DNA of 64,000 nucleotides from Ruminococcus sp. (GTDB lineage Bacteria > Bacillota > Clostridia > Oscillospirales > Acutalibacteraceae). Below the pieces are notes generated by a model. It ran no database searches. It was not told the DNA's origin and saw only the letters and a program-made list of their open reading frames with translations. The stretch spans positions 62,001-126,000 of the forward strand of contig JAFTGL010000005.1 in NCBI GenBank assembly GCA_017457955.1, given 5' to 3'. The position numbers and the translations under genes are program-made. Shown in pieces: positions 23,833 through 31,795 of this stretch (position 1 is the stretch's first letter; each line of letters begins with the position of its first letter).

Positions 23833-24378
23833 TCAGATCAGCGCGGCGACAGCCTTCTCGACCTCTTTCATGTCGGCGGTCGGTTCAAAGCGGGCGACAA
23901 CATTGCCCTCTCTGTCGACGAGGAACTTGGTGAAGTTCCACTTGATGTCGGGGCTGTTCTTGTAGTCCTTGTCAGCCTTCTTTGCCATCGCCTTCATCGC
24001 GATTGCCGCTACGCCTTTGCCGAAGCCCTCAAAGCCCTTCTGACTTTTCAGATAGGTGAACAGCGGCAGAGCGTTCTCGCCGTTGACGTCGCTCTTCTTC
24101 ATCTGGGGGAACTGCGTGTTGTACTTGAGGGTGCAGAACTCGTGGATCTCCTCATCATTGCCGGGCGTCTGACCCGCGAACTGGTTGCAGGGCACGTCGA
24201 TGACCTCAAAGCCCTTGTCGTGGTACTGCTCATACATCTTCTCGATCGGCTCATAGTGCGGGGTGAAGCCGCAGCCGGTAGCAGTGTTGACGATGAGCAT
24301 GACCTCGCCCTTGTAATTTGCGAGCGGATACTCCTTGCCTTTGCGGTCGTACAGTGTAAAATCATAAATGCTTGCCAT
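23833..24378 (-). CDS. glutathione peroxidase-family thiol peroxidase
   Basis: The 181-residue protein starts behind acggagg. It has a thioredoxin-like fold with the family active site VNTATGCGFT (peroxidatic Cys36, in place of selenocysteine), the conserved FEVIDVPCNQFAGQTPG block with the second cysteine and Gln, and IKWNFTKFLVDREGNV with the catalytic Trp-Asn. Bacterial Cys-type members usually reduce hydrogen and organic peroxides with thioredoxin rather than glutathione. An organic-peroxide-sensing MarR regulator lies two genes upstream on the same strand, which fits a peroxide stress role, although a dispersed repeat and a CDF gene lie between. Confidence 0.93.
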   Translation of the reverse strand: MASIYDFTLYDRKGKEYPLANYKGEVMLIVNTATGCGFTPHYEPIEKMYEQYHDKGFEVIDVPCNQFAGQTPGNDEEIHEFCTLKYNTQFPQMKKSDVNGENALPLFTYLKSQKGFEGFGKGVAAIAMKAMAKKADKDYKNSPDIKWNFTKFLVDREGNVVARFEPTADMKEVEKAVAALI

Positions 24379-24395
24379 AATATACCTCCGTAAAT

Positions 24396-24539
24396 AATTA
24401 GGAATTTGGAATTAGGAGTAAGGAATTCAGAATAAGGTAAATTCACTTCATTCTCTTTTTATAGGAATCAAAAACGCGGACACATGCGTCGGCATTTTCC
24501 TTAATTCCTAATTTCTCATTCCTAATTCCTCATTCTATT
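24396..24539. repeat. MITE-like dispersed repeat, copy 1
   Basis: Ends are inverted copies of aattaggaat-type and attcctaattcctcattc sequence around a core with taggaatcaaaa and ttccttaattcct. The core is shared with the copy at 55786-56003. It sits against the stop codon of the CDF gene. Confidence 0.65.
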
Positions 24540-25653
24540 AGTCTGAAATATCATTATCCATCGTCACGTAGAACGTGTACTTCGGATGCTTTTTGTGAAG
24601 CTCTGCGATGATCTCGTCAAACAGCGCTTTTCTGTCCTTGACGTCGAAGCCGATCACCAGATCGAACACCGCTGTCGAGGTACTTTTGTCAAGGGTGAAG
24701 CCGTGGATCTGGAGCACGTGTTCATTCGCGAGAACCTCTTCTTCGACCTGATGGAAGAGCGTATCCGTCTCGGGATCGCTGAGGTTCACCGCGTAGACCG
24801 AGATACCCGTCAGCGCCACGCCGTACTTCTGATAGATGTCCGCCGTCATCCTGCGTTCAAGAACGTCCAGGGCGGGAGCCGTCAGATGATCCGGCACCTC
24901 GATATGCACCGAGCCGATCAGCGTCTCGGGACCGTAGCTGTGCAGGATCAGATCATACGCGCCCTTGACGCCGTCATAGGTGCACAGCTCGCGCTTGATC
25001 TCACGGCTCAGCTCGCTGTCGATCCTCTCGCCGAGGATGCGCGAAATGGTTTCTCTGAGGATCTCAAAGCCCGATTTGATGATGAACACCGAGATGATCA
25101 CGCCGAGGTAGGCTTCAAGAGAAACGCCCCAGATCAGATAGATGACCACCGCCAGCAGTACCGACCCCGAAATGATGGAGTCCATCAAAGCGTCCTTGCC
25201 CGAAGCGACCAGCGAATCGGAAGTGACCTTGCGTCCCGTGCGCATGACGAACGTGCCGAGGAATACCTTTACCAGCACCGCTACGCCGATGATGATCAGC
25301 GCCGTCGCGCTGTAATCGGGGGTCTCGGGCGTGATGATCTTCTTGACCGACTCAATCAGCGACGTGATACCGGCATAGAGAACGATGACCGCGATGATCA
25401 CCGCGCTGAGATACTCGACCCTGCCGTAACCGAGCGGATGTTTTTTATCCGCGGGCTTCGCGCTGAGCTTCGCACCGATGATGGTGATGACCGACGACAG
25501 CGCGTCGCTTAAGTTGTTGACAGCGTCCAGTACGACGGAGATGGAGTTCGACAGCAGTCCGACAGCCGCCTTAAAGCCCGCTAAAAACAGATTGGCAAGT
25601 ATACCAATCACGCTGGTGCGGACGATGACCTTTTGTCTATCCATGATTGACAC
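24538..25653 (-). CDS. cation diffusion facilitator (CDF) family transporter
   Basis: The 371-residue protein has six membrane segments in the first ~210 residues and a cytoplasmic C-terminal domain. Metal-site features of CDF exporters are visible: LDAVNNLSDALSS in helix 2, DKKHPLGYGRVEYLSA after it, and GKDALMDSIISGSV in helix 5. These proteins export zinc, manganese, iron or cobalt in exchange for protons. Most members have HxxxD in helix 2; here LDxxxNLSD suggests the Mn/Fe-type subgroup, an inference. Its start overlaps the MarR-type gene by 17 bp, so the two form an operon under the regulator's promoter. The stop codon abuts a dispersed repeat. Confidence 0.92.
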   Translation of the reverse strand: MSIMDRQKVIVRTSVIGILANLFLAGFKAAVGLLSNSISVVLDAVNNLSDALSSVITIIGAKLSAKPADKKHPLGYGRVEYLSAVIIAVIVLYAGITSLIESVKKIITPETPDYSATALIIIGVAVLVKVFLGTFVMRTGRKVTSDSLVASGKDALMDSIISGSVLLAVVIYLIWGVSLEAYLGVIISVFIIKSGFEILRETISRILGERIDSELSREIKRELCTYDGVKGAYDLILHSYGPETLIGSVHIEVPDHLTAPALDVLERRMTADIYQKYGVALTGISVYAVNLSDPETDTLFHQVEEEVLANEHVLQIHGFTLDKSTSTAVFDLVIGFDVKDRKALFDEIIAELHKKHPKYTFYVTMDNDISD

Positions 25654-26083
25654 CTCCGAGCAGCTTATACAGCACTGCGTACAGCCCCATCGCTTCCTGT
25701 TCGCTCAGGCGGATACAGGTTCCGACCTTGAGGGGGATCTCCTTCGCCCTTTCCTTCAGCGCCCTGCCCTCTTCGCTCAGGGTGACGATGACGACTCTCT
25801 CATCCTCGGTATCGCGGGAACGGGTCAGATAACCTGCCGTCTCGAGCTTTTTGAGCAGGGGGGTCAGGGTACCGTTGTCCAGATACAGCCGTCTGCCCAA
25901 TTCTCCGACAGGGATACCGTCCGTCTCCCACAGTACCAAAAATACGATGTACTGGGTATAGGTCAGTCCCAGCTCTTTTAAATAGGGCGTGTACAGCGAC
26001 ACCACCTGCCGCGCCGCCGCGTACAGCGGAAAGCACAGCTGGTTGTCGAGCTTCATCAGCTCATCATAGTTGATCTCTTCCAT
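25637..26083 (-). CDS. MarR-family regulator, OhrR-like peroxide sensor
   Basis: The 148-residue winged-helix protein includes LDNQLCFPLYAAARQVV with Cys17, the position of the organic-peroxide-sensing cysteine of OhrR. It also has LTYTQYIVFLVLWE, a recognition region VGELGRRLYLDNGTLTPLLK and the wing GYLTRSRDTEDERVVIV. OhrR represses genes until its cysteine is oxidised. Here it heads an operon with a CDF transporter, and its promoter contains an 8-bp-arm palindrome consistent with autoregulation. A glutathione peroxidase lies downstream. The usual partner ohr is not in the window. Confidence 0.93.
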   Translation of the reverse strand: MEEINYDELMKLDNQLCFPLYAAARQVVSLYTPYLKELGLTYTQYIVFLVLWETDGIPVGELGRRLYLDNGTLTPLLKKLETAGYLTRSRDTEDERVVIVTLSEEGRALKERAKEIPLKVGTCIRLSEQEAMGLYAVLYKLLGGVNHG

Positions 26084-26144
26084 TTTCCATTCCTCATCTG
26101 ATGTTTCATGTTGTGATAGAAAGGTTTCGACTACCTTTGAATCT

Positions 26145-26173
26145 ATTATATTGTATCAAATATAATTTGTCAA
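26145..26173 (-). promoter_or_regulatory. consensus promoter with MarR operator palindrome
   Basis: On the minus strand TTGACA (complement of 26168-26173), a 17-nt spacer, and TATAAT (complement of 26145-26150). The interval 26145-26166 contains attatatt-6-aatataat, a perfect 8-bp inverted repeat overlapping spacer and -10, as expected for an OhrR-type operator. Confidence 0.85.
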
Positions 26174-26199
26174 GAGGTAATAGCAACTTTTTCTCCCTC

Positions 26200-26228
26200 T
26201 TGCACTTTTTTTCTCTTTATACTATAAT
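26200..26228 (+). promoter_or_regulatory. promoter of the DUF5662 gene
   Basis: TTGCAC (26200-26205), 17-nt spacer, TATAAT (26223-26228), 25 bp before the ATG. Confidence 0.75.
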
Positions 26229-26252
26229 AGTGGATTAGAAAAGAGGGATTCT

Positions 26253-26846
26253 ATGGCGCAGGCGTTCAGACATTTCAAAACCATCACCCACCACCGCCAC
26301 CAGGTCATCCGCAACTGCTTCAAGGCGGGGATACCGTGGCAGGGGCTCAAGCACGACCTGTCCAAGTACTCATGGACGGAGTTCAGCGAGGGAGCACGCT
26401 ACTGGCAGGGTACCCGCAGCCCCAACGACCGCGAGCGCGAGATCAAGGGCTACAGCGAATCATGGATGCACCACAAGGGACGCAACCGCCACCACTTCGA
26501 GTACTGGACGGACTACTCCCCCATCGACCGCCAGATCCACCCTGTTGAAATGCCGACCCGCTACGTTGTCGAGATGTTCTGCGACCGCGTCGCGGCATGC
26601 AAGACCTATCAGGGCAAAGCCTACACCGACAAAAATCCCCTCGACTACTTCATGAAGGGCAAAATGCGCCGTGACGGACGCATCCACCCCGCAACCTCCG
26701 ACTTGATCGAGGACTATCTCACCCGCCTTGCGAACGACGGCGAGGAAAAGACCTTCGCCTACCTGCGCGGGGTCATCAAGCAGGACAAGATTGACAGAAA
26801 GCTCCTCAAACAGGAGCTGAGAAAGAAGGCGAAAGAAAGTGCCTGA
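26253..26846 (+). CDS. DUF5662-type conserved protein
   Basis: The 197-residue protein is very rich in His, Arg and Tyr. The opening FKTITHHRHQVIRNCFKAG, followed by QGLKHDLSKYSWTEF, then HHKGRNRHHFEYW and VEMPTRYVVEMFCDRVA, matches a conserved family (DUF5662) present in Firmicutes and phages, with no demonstrated activity. The repeated HH, HD and H-x-x-x-H clusters suggest a metal-binding helical bundle, possibly HD-like. A promoter lies 25 bp upstream and the next gene overlaps it by 8 bp, so the two are co-expressed; both may be metal-dependent helical hydrolases. Confidence 0.8.
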   Translation: MAQAFRHFKTITHHRHQVIRNCFKAGIPWQGLKHDLSKYSWTEFSEGARYWQGTRSPNDREREIKGYSESWMHHKGRNRHHFEYWTDYSPIDRQIHPVEMPTRYVVEMFCDRVAACKTYQGKAYTDKNPLDYFMKGKMRRDGRIHPATSDLIEDYLTRLANDGEEKTFAYLRGVIKQDKIDRKLLKQELRKKAKESA

Positions 26847-27318
26847 GCAAAAGGATGAACAGATCAAGCGCGAGCACACCTTAACGGTCAATCGCGTCGC
26901 CCTGAGAATGAAGCAGTATCACCGCGGGGATATGGACAAGGTACAGCACTTTGTCCGCGTCTACACCCTCGCGAAATCTATCGGCGAGCTGGAGAAGCTC
27001 AGCGACGAGGAACAGCTTGACTTGGAGCTTGCGGCAGTCGTCCACAACGTAGAGGGCGACAAAGTCGCCGAGACGAAGAGCCTTTTGCGCGACTGCGGTA
27101 TCAGCGACGAGATCGCCATACGCGTTTGCCATATGGTGCTGAACGCCGAGAACTACGAGCACATCAGCACCCTCGACCACCAGATCCTTGCCGAAGCGAA
27201 GCTGATCGTCGACTTCAAGGAGCAGGGCACGCCCGAGAAGGAGATCATCCGCAAGGCGGAGGATGTTTTCATCACCAACACAGGCAAGCTGTTCTTAAAA
27301 CGCGCCTTTCATCTGTAA
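26839..27318 (+). CDS. HD-domain-like protein with altered HD motif
   Basis: It starts at GTG, overlapping the previous gene by 8 bp. The 159-residue protein is helical and carries KVQHFVRVYTLAKSIGE (His37), LDLELAAVVHNVEGD and STLDHQILAEAKLIVDF, the spacing of an HD phosphohydrolase. The central His-Asp pair is His69-Asn70, so the metal-binding aspartate is asparagine. Related short HD proteins hydrolyse nucleotides or phosphoesters; this one may be inactive or bind metal differently. It is the last gene of its operon; a terminator follows at once. Confidence 0.8.
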   Translation: MPEQKDEQIKREHTLTVNRVALRMKQYHRGDMDKVQHFVRVYTLAKSIGELEKLSDEEQLDLELAAVVHNVEGDKVAETKSLLRDCGISDEIAIRVCHMVLNAENYEHISTLDHQILAEAKLIVDFKEQGTPEKEIIRKAEDVFITNTGKLFLKRAFHL

Positions 27319-27328
27319 TAGACGAAAC

Positions 27329-27354
27329 AAGGGATGGAGTTAGCTCCATCCCTT
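27329..27354 (+). terminator. terminator of the DUF5662-HD operon
   Basis: A near-perfect stem (aagggatggag with ctccatccctt) with a 4-nt loop, followed by actttatt. The symmetric A-rich 5' side means it can also stop the converging minus-strand operon. Confidence 0.8.
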
Positions 27355-27357
27355 ACT

Positions 27358-27786
27358 TTATTCTTTCCGCATTTCGGCGATCTTATTCCTGATCGCAACT
27401 AATGCCGCGTGCGGTTCATCGGTCTCCTTCACCGCTTCTTCCATCGGGCACAGCCCTGTGCCCCTGCGGTTGATGATGTGATCCGTCAGCGTTTCATAAC
27501 GGTATTCAATATTGTTTTCTTCAAAAATATCCCGCGCCGTTTCACTGAGCACCTCGGCATACACCGCCTTCACGCCCAACAGGACATAGAGCATAGCGGC
27601 GGCTTTGCCGACGATACGGTCGGCGGCGCTCGCTCCGCGCAAGTCCTCGTCTGATCCAATCAACTCCAACAGCGGCTTGATCCCCCTCTGCGTACTGACA
27701 GAGAGCTTTCCGTCACGGCATATGGCGAGGGTGTTTTCCCGCGTGCTGTGCAGTGCTTCTATCGCAAGCGTCCAATCGCCCGTCAT
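27358..27786 (-). CDS. DUF1893 family protein
   Basis: I start at the ATG at 27786, which overlaps the stop of the upstream ECF gene (ATGA) and has ggag upstream; the longer open frame has an Arg/Pro-rich unlikely N-terminus. The 142-residue product matches DUF1893, with LAICRDGKLSVSTQRGIKPL, ADRIVGKAAAMLYVLLGVK, VYAEVLSETARDIFEENN and a CPMEEAVKE motif holding an invariant-looking cysteine. The fold is related to cytidine-deaminase-like proteins and activity is unknown. Translational coupling to an ECF S component and a ferredoxin-type aldo/keto reductase suggests a shared small-molecule salvage role. Confidence 0.85.
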   Translation of the reverse strand: MTGDWTLAIEALHSTRENTLAICRDGKLSVSTQRGIKPLLELIGSDEDLRGASAADRIVGKAAAMLYVLLGVKAVYAEVLSETARDIFEENNIEYRYETLTDHIINRRGTGLCPMEEAVKETDEPHAALVAIRNKIAEMRKE

Positions 27787-28328
27787 GCGCGGTGCTCCAC
27801 GCGGTAGACGACAAGCGGGATCAGCGCCCACTGCAGTACGATACCAAATATCCCCGCGACGATACTGTTCCATATCACGGCGACCGGCACCGCGTTACTG
27901 CCGAAGGCGTACACCGCAAGCAGGATCGCGGCCGCTCTGACGCCCCTGCCGGCGATCTGCGCGATCAATACCTTGACAACAGACGGCAGCTTCACGCTTC
28001 TCAGCAATCCTGCCGACAGTCCGTACACGCACAGCTCGATCATCATGAACGGCAGCATTGCCGACGCGGGCATACCTGTCAGCGCAAAGCTGATCAGCGG
28101 CGACAGCACGCCTGCGATCGCGCCGACATACGGACCCGCTAAAAGTCCCGCTAAGATGATAGGCAGATGCATGGGCAAAAAGGTCTCTCCCAATGCCGTG
28201 CCCAGCCCCGAGAGCGCTCCCATCAGATGGAACAGCTGAGGCAAAATCACTGCCCCCGCGATCGCGCCGATCGTCGCCAAAGTCTGGGTCTTGATGGATA
28301 ATCTCGGTTTTGCAACTGTAGTTATCAT
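27783..28328 (-). CDS. ECF transporter S component, substrate unknown
   Basis: I prefer the ATG at 28328 (gagaggtg 8 nt upstream) to the GTG at 28337. The ~181-residue protein has six hydrophobic segments: a hydrophobic first helix ATIGAIAGAVILPQLFHLMG, the amphipathic GTALGETFLPMHLPIILAG, and GPYVGAIAGVLSPLISFALT. The FLPMHLP...GPxxGxxxGxLxPL pattern is that of ECF S components. They bind a vitamin or cofactor precursor and share an EcfAA'T module. The substrate cannot be read here; no riboswitch precedes it. The gene overlaps neighbours on both sides, forming a tight three-gene operon. Confidence 0.85.
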   Translation of the reverse strand: MITTVAKPRLSIKTQTLATIGAIAGAVILPQLFHLMGALSGLGTALGETFLPMHLPIILAGLLAGPYVGAIAGVLSPLISFALTGMPASAMLPFMMIELCVYGLSAGLLRSVKLPSVVKVLIAQIAGRGVRAAAILLAVYAFGSNAVPVAVIWNSIVAGIFGIVLQWALIPLVVYRVEHRA

Positions 28329-28333
28329 ACTGT

Positions 28334-29458
28334 TCACCTCTCAAATTCTGCGGCGACCTTCGTCAGCAGGTCGCGTATCGGCAAATGCTGGGGACAGGCT
28401 TTCTCGCACCTGCCGCATTTGATACAATCCGACGCCTTGCCGTTGCGGGACGTCAGCACATTTTCATAGTAATAATCCTGGTTCCAGTTGTTGAACGCCT
28501 TCTTCGCGTTCAGGCAGGAGAACAGATCGGGGATCAAGATCTTCTTCGGACAGCCGTCCACGCAGTAACGGCACGCGGTACAGGGGATCAGATTCTGCTT
28601 CTTGAAGATCGCGCAGACCTTTTTGACCGCCGCCTGTTCCTCGGTGTTCAGCGGCTCAAAGTCCGCCATAAAGCCAAGGTTATCCTCCATCTGCGCCATA
28701 TCGCTCATGCCCGACAGCACCGCGCAGATATTGGGGAAGCCTGCCGCGAAGCGCAGGGCGTAGCTTGCGTAACTCCCGCCGTTCAGCGCGTCAAAAACCG
28801 CCTTTGCCTCATCGGGCAGATTCACCAGACTGCCGCCCTTGACCGGCTCCATCACCAGCACGGGCTTGTTGAACCGCTCGCAGACCTCGTACACGTTCCT
28901 GCTGTCAACACCCTCGTCCTCATAGTCGACGTAGTTAAGCTGGATCTGCACCACCTCGATCGCGGGGTAGTCGGTCAGGATCTTTTCCAGCACATCCGCC
29001 TTGTCGTGAAACGAAATGCCGACGTGGCGGATCTTGCCTTCCTCTTTCAGCTTGAACGCGGTCTCATAGGCATTGCACCGACGGAACGTCTTGTAATTGT
29101 TGTTGTCCTGCGCGTGCATGAGATAGAAGTCAAAGTACTCCACGCCGCAGGCTTCAAGCTGTTTTTCAAAGAACGGACGGATATCGCTCTCGCTTTTGAA
29201 GTAGCCGTTCGTCAGCTTGTTTGTCAGGAGAAAGTCACTCCTGTCATAGCGCTTTGCGACACACTCGCGGATCGCGGTCTCGCTCTGACCGCCGATATAG
29301 CCGTGGGCGGTGTCGAAGTAGTTGAAGCCCTTTGCGATAAACGCGTCCGCCATGCGGCAGAACTGCTCGTGATCGACCTTGCCGCCCTGCATCGGGAGCC
29401 GCATACAGCCGAAGGCAAAATTGCCGTTGATCTCGGGAAAGAATTTGTTTTTCTCCAT
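28334..29458 (-). CDS. aldo/keto reductase with C-terminal 4Fe-4S ferredoxin domain
   Basis: I start at the ATG at 29458 (gaggtg 6 nt upstream); the longer frame reads through non-coding sequence. The 374-residue enzyme has the AKR barrel (FAFGCMRLPMQGG, FDTAHGYIGGQSE with catalytic Asp/Tyr, HVGISFHDK, VLSGMSDMAQM). A C-terminal ferredoxin-like tail follows, with CTACRYCVDGCP and CIKCGRCEKACP, ligating two iron-sulfur clusters. Such fusions are common in anaerobes and may couple NAD(P)H or ferredoxin to reduction of an unidentified carbonyl. It precedes the ECF S component with a 4-bp or closer junction, so its substrate could be related to the transported molecule. Confidence 0.92.
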   Translation of the reverse strand: MEKNKFFPEINGNFAFGCMRLPMQGGKVDHEQFCRMADAFIAKGFNYFDTAHGYIGGQSETAIRECVAKRYDRSDFLLTNKLTNGYFKSESDIRPFFEKQLEACGVEYFDFYLMHAQDNNNYKTFRRCNAYETAFKLKEEGKIRHVGISFHDKADVLEKILTDYPAIEVVQIQLNYVDYEDEGVDSRNVYEVCERFNKPVLVMEPVKGGSLVNLPDEAKAVFDALNGGSYASYALRFAAGFPNICAVLSGMSDMAQMEDNLGFMADFEPLNTEEQAAVKKVCAIFKKQNLIPCTACRYCVDGCPKKILIPDLFSCLNAKKAFNNWNQDYYYENVLTSRNGKASDCIKCGRCEKACPQHLPIRDLLTKVAAEFER

Positions 29459-29554
29459 GCTTTCACCTCGCCTTTTTATTTTGTTATTATTATAGTAAAA
29501 CCCGTGCGGATAATCAATAGCGATTTTGCGGTTATTATCATTAGTTATACTTAT

Positions 29555-29585
29555 CAAAAAAACCGCCCGACCTCAGCCGAGCGGT
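29555..29585 (-). terminator. terminator of the glycosyltransferase operon
   Basis: On the minus strand accgctcgg and cgggcggt arms pair with small mismatches and are followed by a run of seven T's. Confidence 0.8.
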
Positions 29586-29590
29586 AATTA

Positions 29591-30535
29591 TCAATCATGC
29601 AGATAGGTTTCCACGATAAAGCGCGGACGGCGCTTGCTCTCGAGATAGATCTTGCCGATATACTCGCCGATGATACCGATCGCCATCATCTGGAGACCGC
29701 CGATCGCCCACAGCGACACCATCAGCGACGCCCAGCCGGTGTCGGTCGCGCCCATAAAGTAGCGCACCAGCGTGTAGATCAGCATGATGATGCTGATAAG
29801 GAAGATGAACAGCCCCAGACGTGTGATCAGCTTGATCGGCTTGGTCGACAGCGAGGTGATACCCTCCCACGCGAGCGCGAGCATCTTTTTCAGCGGGTAC
29901 TTGCTCTCGCCCGCCAGACGCTCCGAACGCTCATAGGTGACGATATCGCTCTTGTAGCCCACCATCAGCACCATGCCTCTAAGGAAAAGGTTGGTCTCTT
30001 TGAACTCTGCGAACGCCGCGAGCGCCCTTTTGCTCATCAGACGGAAATCGGCGTGGTTGAAGATGACCTTCGCGCCCATCTTATCGAGCACCTTGTAATA
30101 CCCCTCGGCGGTAAAGCGCTTGAAGAAAGTATCCGTCTCGCGCTTGGAGCGCACGCCGTAAACCACGTCACAGCCGTCCTGATACTTTTCGACCATCTCG
30201 TCAAAGACCTCGATGTCGTCCTGCAGATCGGCGTCGATGGAGATCACCGCGTCCGCCTCATCCCTGAGCGTCATCAGCCCGCACATCAGGGCGTTCTGGT
30301 GACCGCGGTTGCGGCTGAGCTTGATCCCGCTGTAGATACTGTCCTTATCATGCAGCCCTTCTATCAGCTCCCAGGTTCTGTCGCGGCTGCCGTCGTCGAT
30401 GAACACGATACGGCTGTCATAGCCGATCAGCCCCTTGTCCATCATGCGGTGGAGCTTTTCACGCAGTTTTTCGGCGCTGTCGGGCAGCACCTCTTCTTCG
30501 TTATAGCAGGGTACCGCGATATATAACTTCGTCAT
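29591..30535 (-). CDS. GtrB/DPM1-type family 2 glycosyltransferase
   Basis: The 314-residue protein opens with a GT-A catalytic domain: IAVPCYNEEEVLP, RIVFIDDGSRDRTWELI, KLSRNRGHQNALMCGL, AVISIDADLQDDIEVF. Two membrane helices come near the C-terminus (ITRLGLFIFLISIIMLIYTL and a second from ASLMVSLWAIGG), then an RRPRFIVE tail. This is the layout of GtrB/YkcC-like enzymes that transfer glucose or a related sugar from UDP-sugar to undecaprenyl phosphate on the cytoplasmic face. It is last in a minus-strand run with an SGNH hydrolase and a lipid kinase, consistent with decoration of cell-envelope glycolipids or teichoic-type polymers, an inference. Confidence 0.93.
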   Translation of the reverse strand: MTKLYIAVPCYNEEEVLPDSAEKLREKLHRMMDKGLIGYDSRIVFIDDGSRDRTWELIEGLHDKDSIYSGIKLSRNRGHQNALMCGLMTLRDEADAVISIDADLQDDIEVFDEMVEKYQDGCDVVYGVRSKRETDTFFKRFTAEGYYKVLDKMGAKVIFNHADFRLMSKRALAAFAEFKETNLFLRGMVLMVGYKSDIVTYERSERLAGESKYPLKKMLALAWEGITSLSTKPIKLITRLGLFIFLISIIMLIYTLVRYFMGATDTGWASLMVSLWAIGGLQMMAIGIIGEYIGKIYLESKRRPRFIVETYLHD

Positions 30536-30549
30536 GATTATCTCCTTTG

Positions 30550-31758
30550 TTAAGCCGTTGCCGTTTTGGTGTCAGTCGCGCTCTGAAACTGATCCGCGAC
30601 CGCCTGCGATATCTGCGGCAGATAGAACTTCGCGTAGCCGAGAGCGGTCGGATGGATCGAATCGGAAAGATAGTTGGAATCATCCTTGAGACAGGTATAT
30701 CGGTTGCAGATATCGGGCAATTCGGTATTCAGATCCGTGTCGGTGTACAGGTCGATGGAAACCGCGTTCCACTTCGCGGCGACCTCTAAAGCCCGCTCGC
30801 CGAACAAACGCTCTTTTGCATCATCGCCCAGATCCATATTATGTACGCGGATATATACGACAGGGACGTCCTTCCAGTTTTGCTGAATCCGCCAGAAGGC
30901 TTTTTCAAGTCCTCCCGTGAAGTCTGATTCGGACGTCTGCGACAGATCAAAGCCGTTTCTCATATTGCCGAGCGTGACCGTATTCATGTCGTTTGTTCCG
31001 CCGTTGAGCAGGATGATATCGGGCTTTATCTTGTCGGTGAACGCCAGAGTAGGCTGGTCGGGGATATGTCCTCTGCCCGCACGGTAGCCGACAGAAGCGC
31101 CGGGGACGGAGTAATCCACCGCCGTCATACCGTACTTTTCTGCGATCATATCGGCGATCCCCTCGCCGTTGTTGCCGCTGCCGAACATAATGCTGTCGCC
31201 GAAGGACAGGATCGTCTTGCCCCTGAGCATTCTGTAACGGCTCAGCTGTGTCAGCAGTTCGCTGTATTCCTCAGCCTTTACTTCCCTGTCGGGATACACC
31301 ATATAGTTGATGTCGGGCAGAAAGTAGCCGTAGTATGCCATCGTATCCATGTCGCTGTCGAGGGACGCTACGTCCGCAAGATATCCAACGGAACGGTGCT
31401 TATAGCCGAGCGCCCGCACAGTCGTCTGCGCGACAAAGCGGCGGTCGAGCGGCGCTTCCATATCCTGCTCGGAAAAGCGGGCGATGATCCCGCAGCCCTG
31501 CGCCTGCTCAAAGATCCGTTCCACGGAGCTTGTGTCGATGTCCTTCACCTTATCGGTATATGTCATCAGATCGCAGAGCCAGTGACCGCGGCTGCACAGC
31601 TTTTCGTATACCTGCTCATACAGCGCCCCGCCGTCTGCCGCTGCGGAAATATCTTTTTCTGTTGTCATAACGTTGTTTTTCTCGATAGCCCCGACCGCTA
31701 CCACGCTGCCGATCAGCGCCGCCGCGATCAAAAGGGCTACCCAGAATTTCTTTCCCAT
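30550..31758 (-). CDS. membrane-anchored SGNH/GDSL hydrolase
   Basis: The open frame begins at 31821, overlapping the upstream gene. I choose the Met at 31758 because MGKKFWVALLIAAALIGSVV then forms a clean signal anchor; 31770 is an alternative. The ~402-residue extracytoplasmic part shows the SGNH blocks ILSFGDSIMFGSG (catalytic Ser), the glycine of VPGASVGYRAG, ILLNGGTNDMNT and DSIHPTALGYAKFY (catalytic Asp-His). Such enzymes de-acylate or transfer acyl groups on lipids and cell-wall glycans. About 150 residues before the catalytic domain have no known motif. Its place between a lipid kinase and a polyprenyl glycosyltransferase suggests envelope work. Confidence 0.88.
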   Translation of the reverse strand: MGKKFWVALLIAAALIGSVVAVGAIEKNNVMTTEKDISAAADGGALYEQVYEKLCSRGHWLCDLMTYTDKVKDIDTSSVERIFEQAQGCGIIARFSEQDMEAPLDRRFVAQTTVRALGYKHRSVGYLADVASLDSDMDTMAYYGYFLPDINYMVYPDREVKAEEYSELLTQLSRYRMLRGKTILSFGDSIMFGSGNNGEGIADMIAEKYGMTAVDYSVPGASVGYRAGRGHIPDQPTLAFTDKIKPDIILLNGGTNDMNTVTLGNMRNGFDLSQTSESDFTGGLEKAFWRIQQNWKDVPVVYIRVHNMDLGDDAKERLFGERALEVAAKWNAVSIDLYTDTDLNTELPDICNRYTCLKDDSNYLSDSIHPTALGYAKFYLPQISQAVADQFQSATDTKTATA

Positions 31759-31795
31759 TAATTCTCTCATGTATTTCTGAATCCAATCTATTTGT

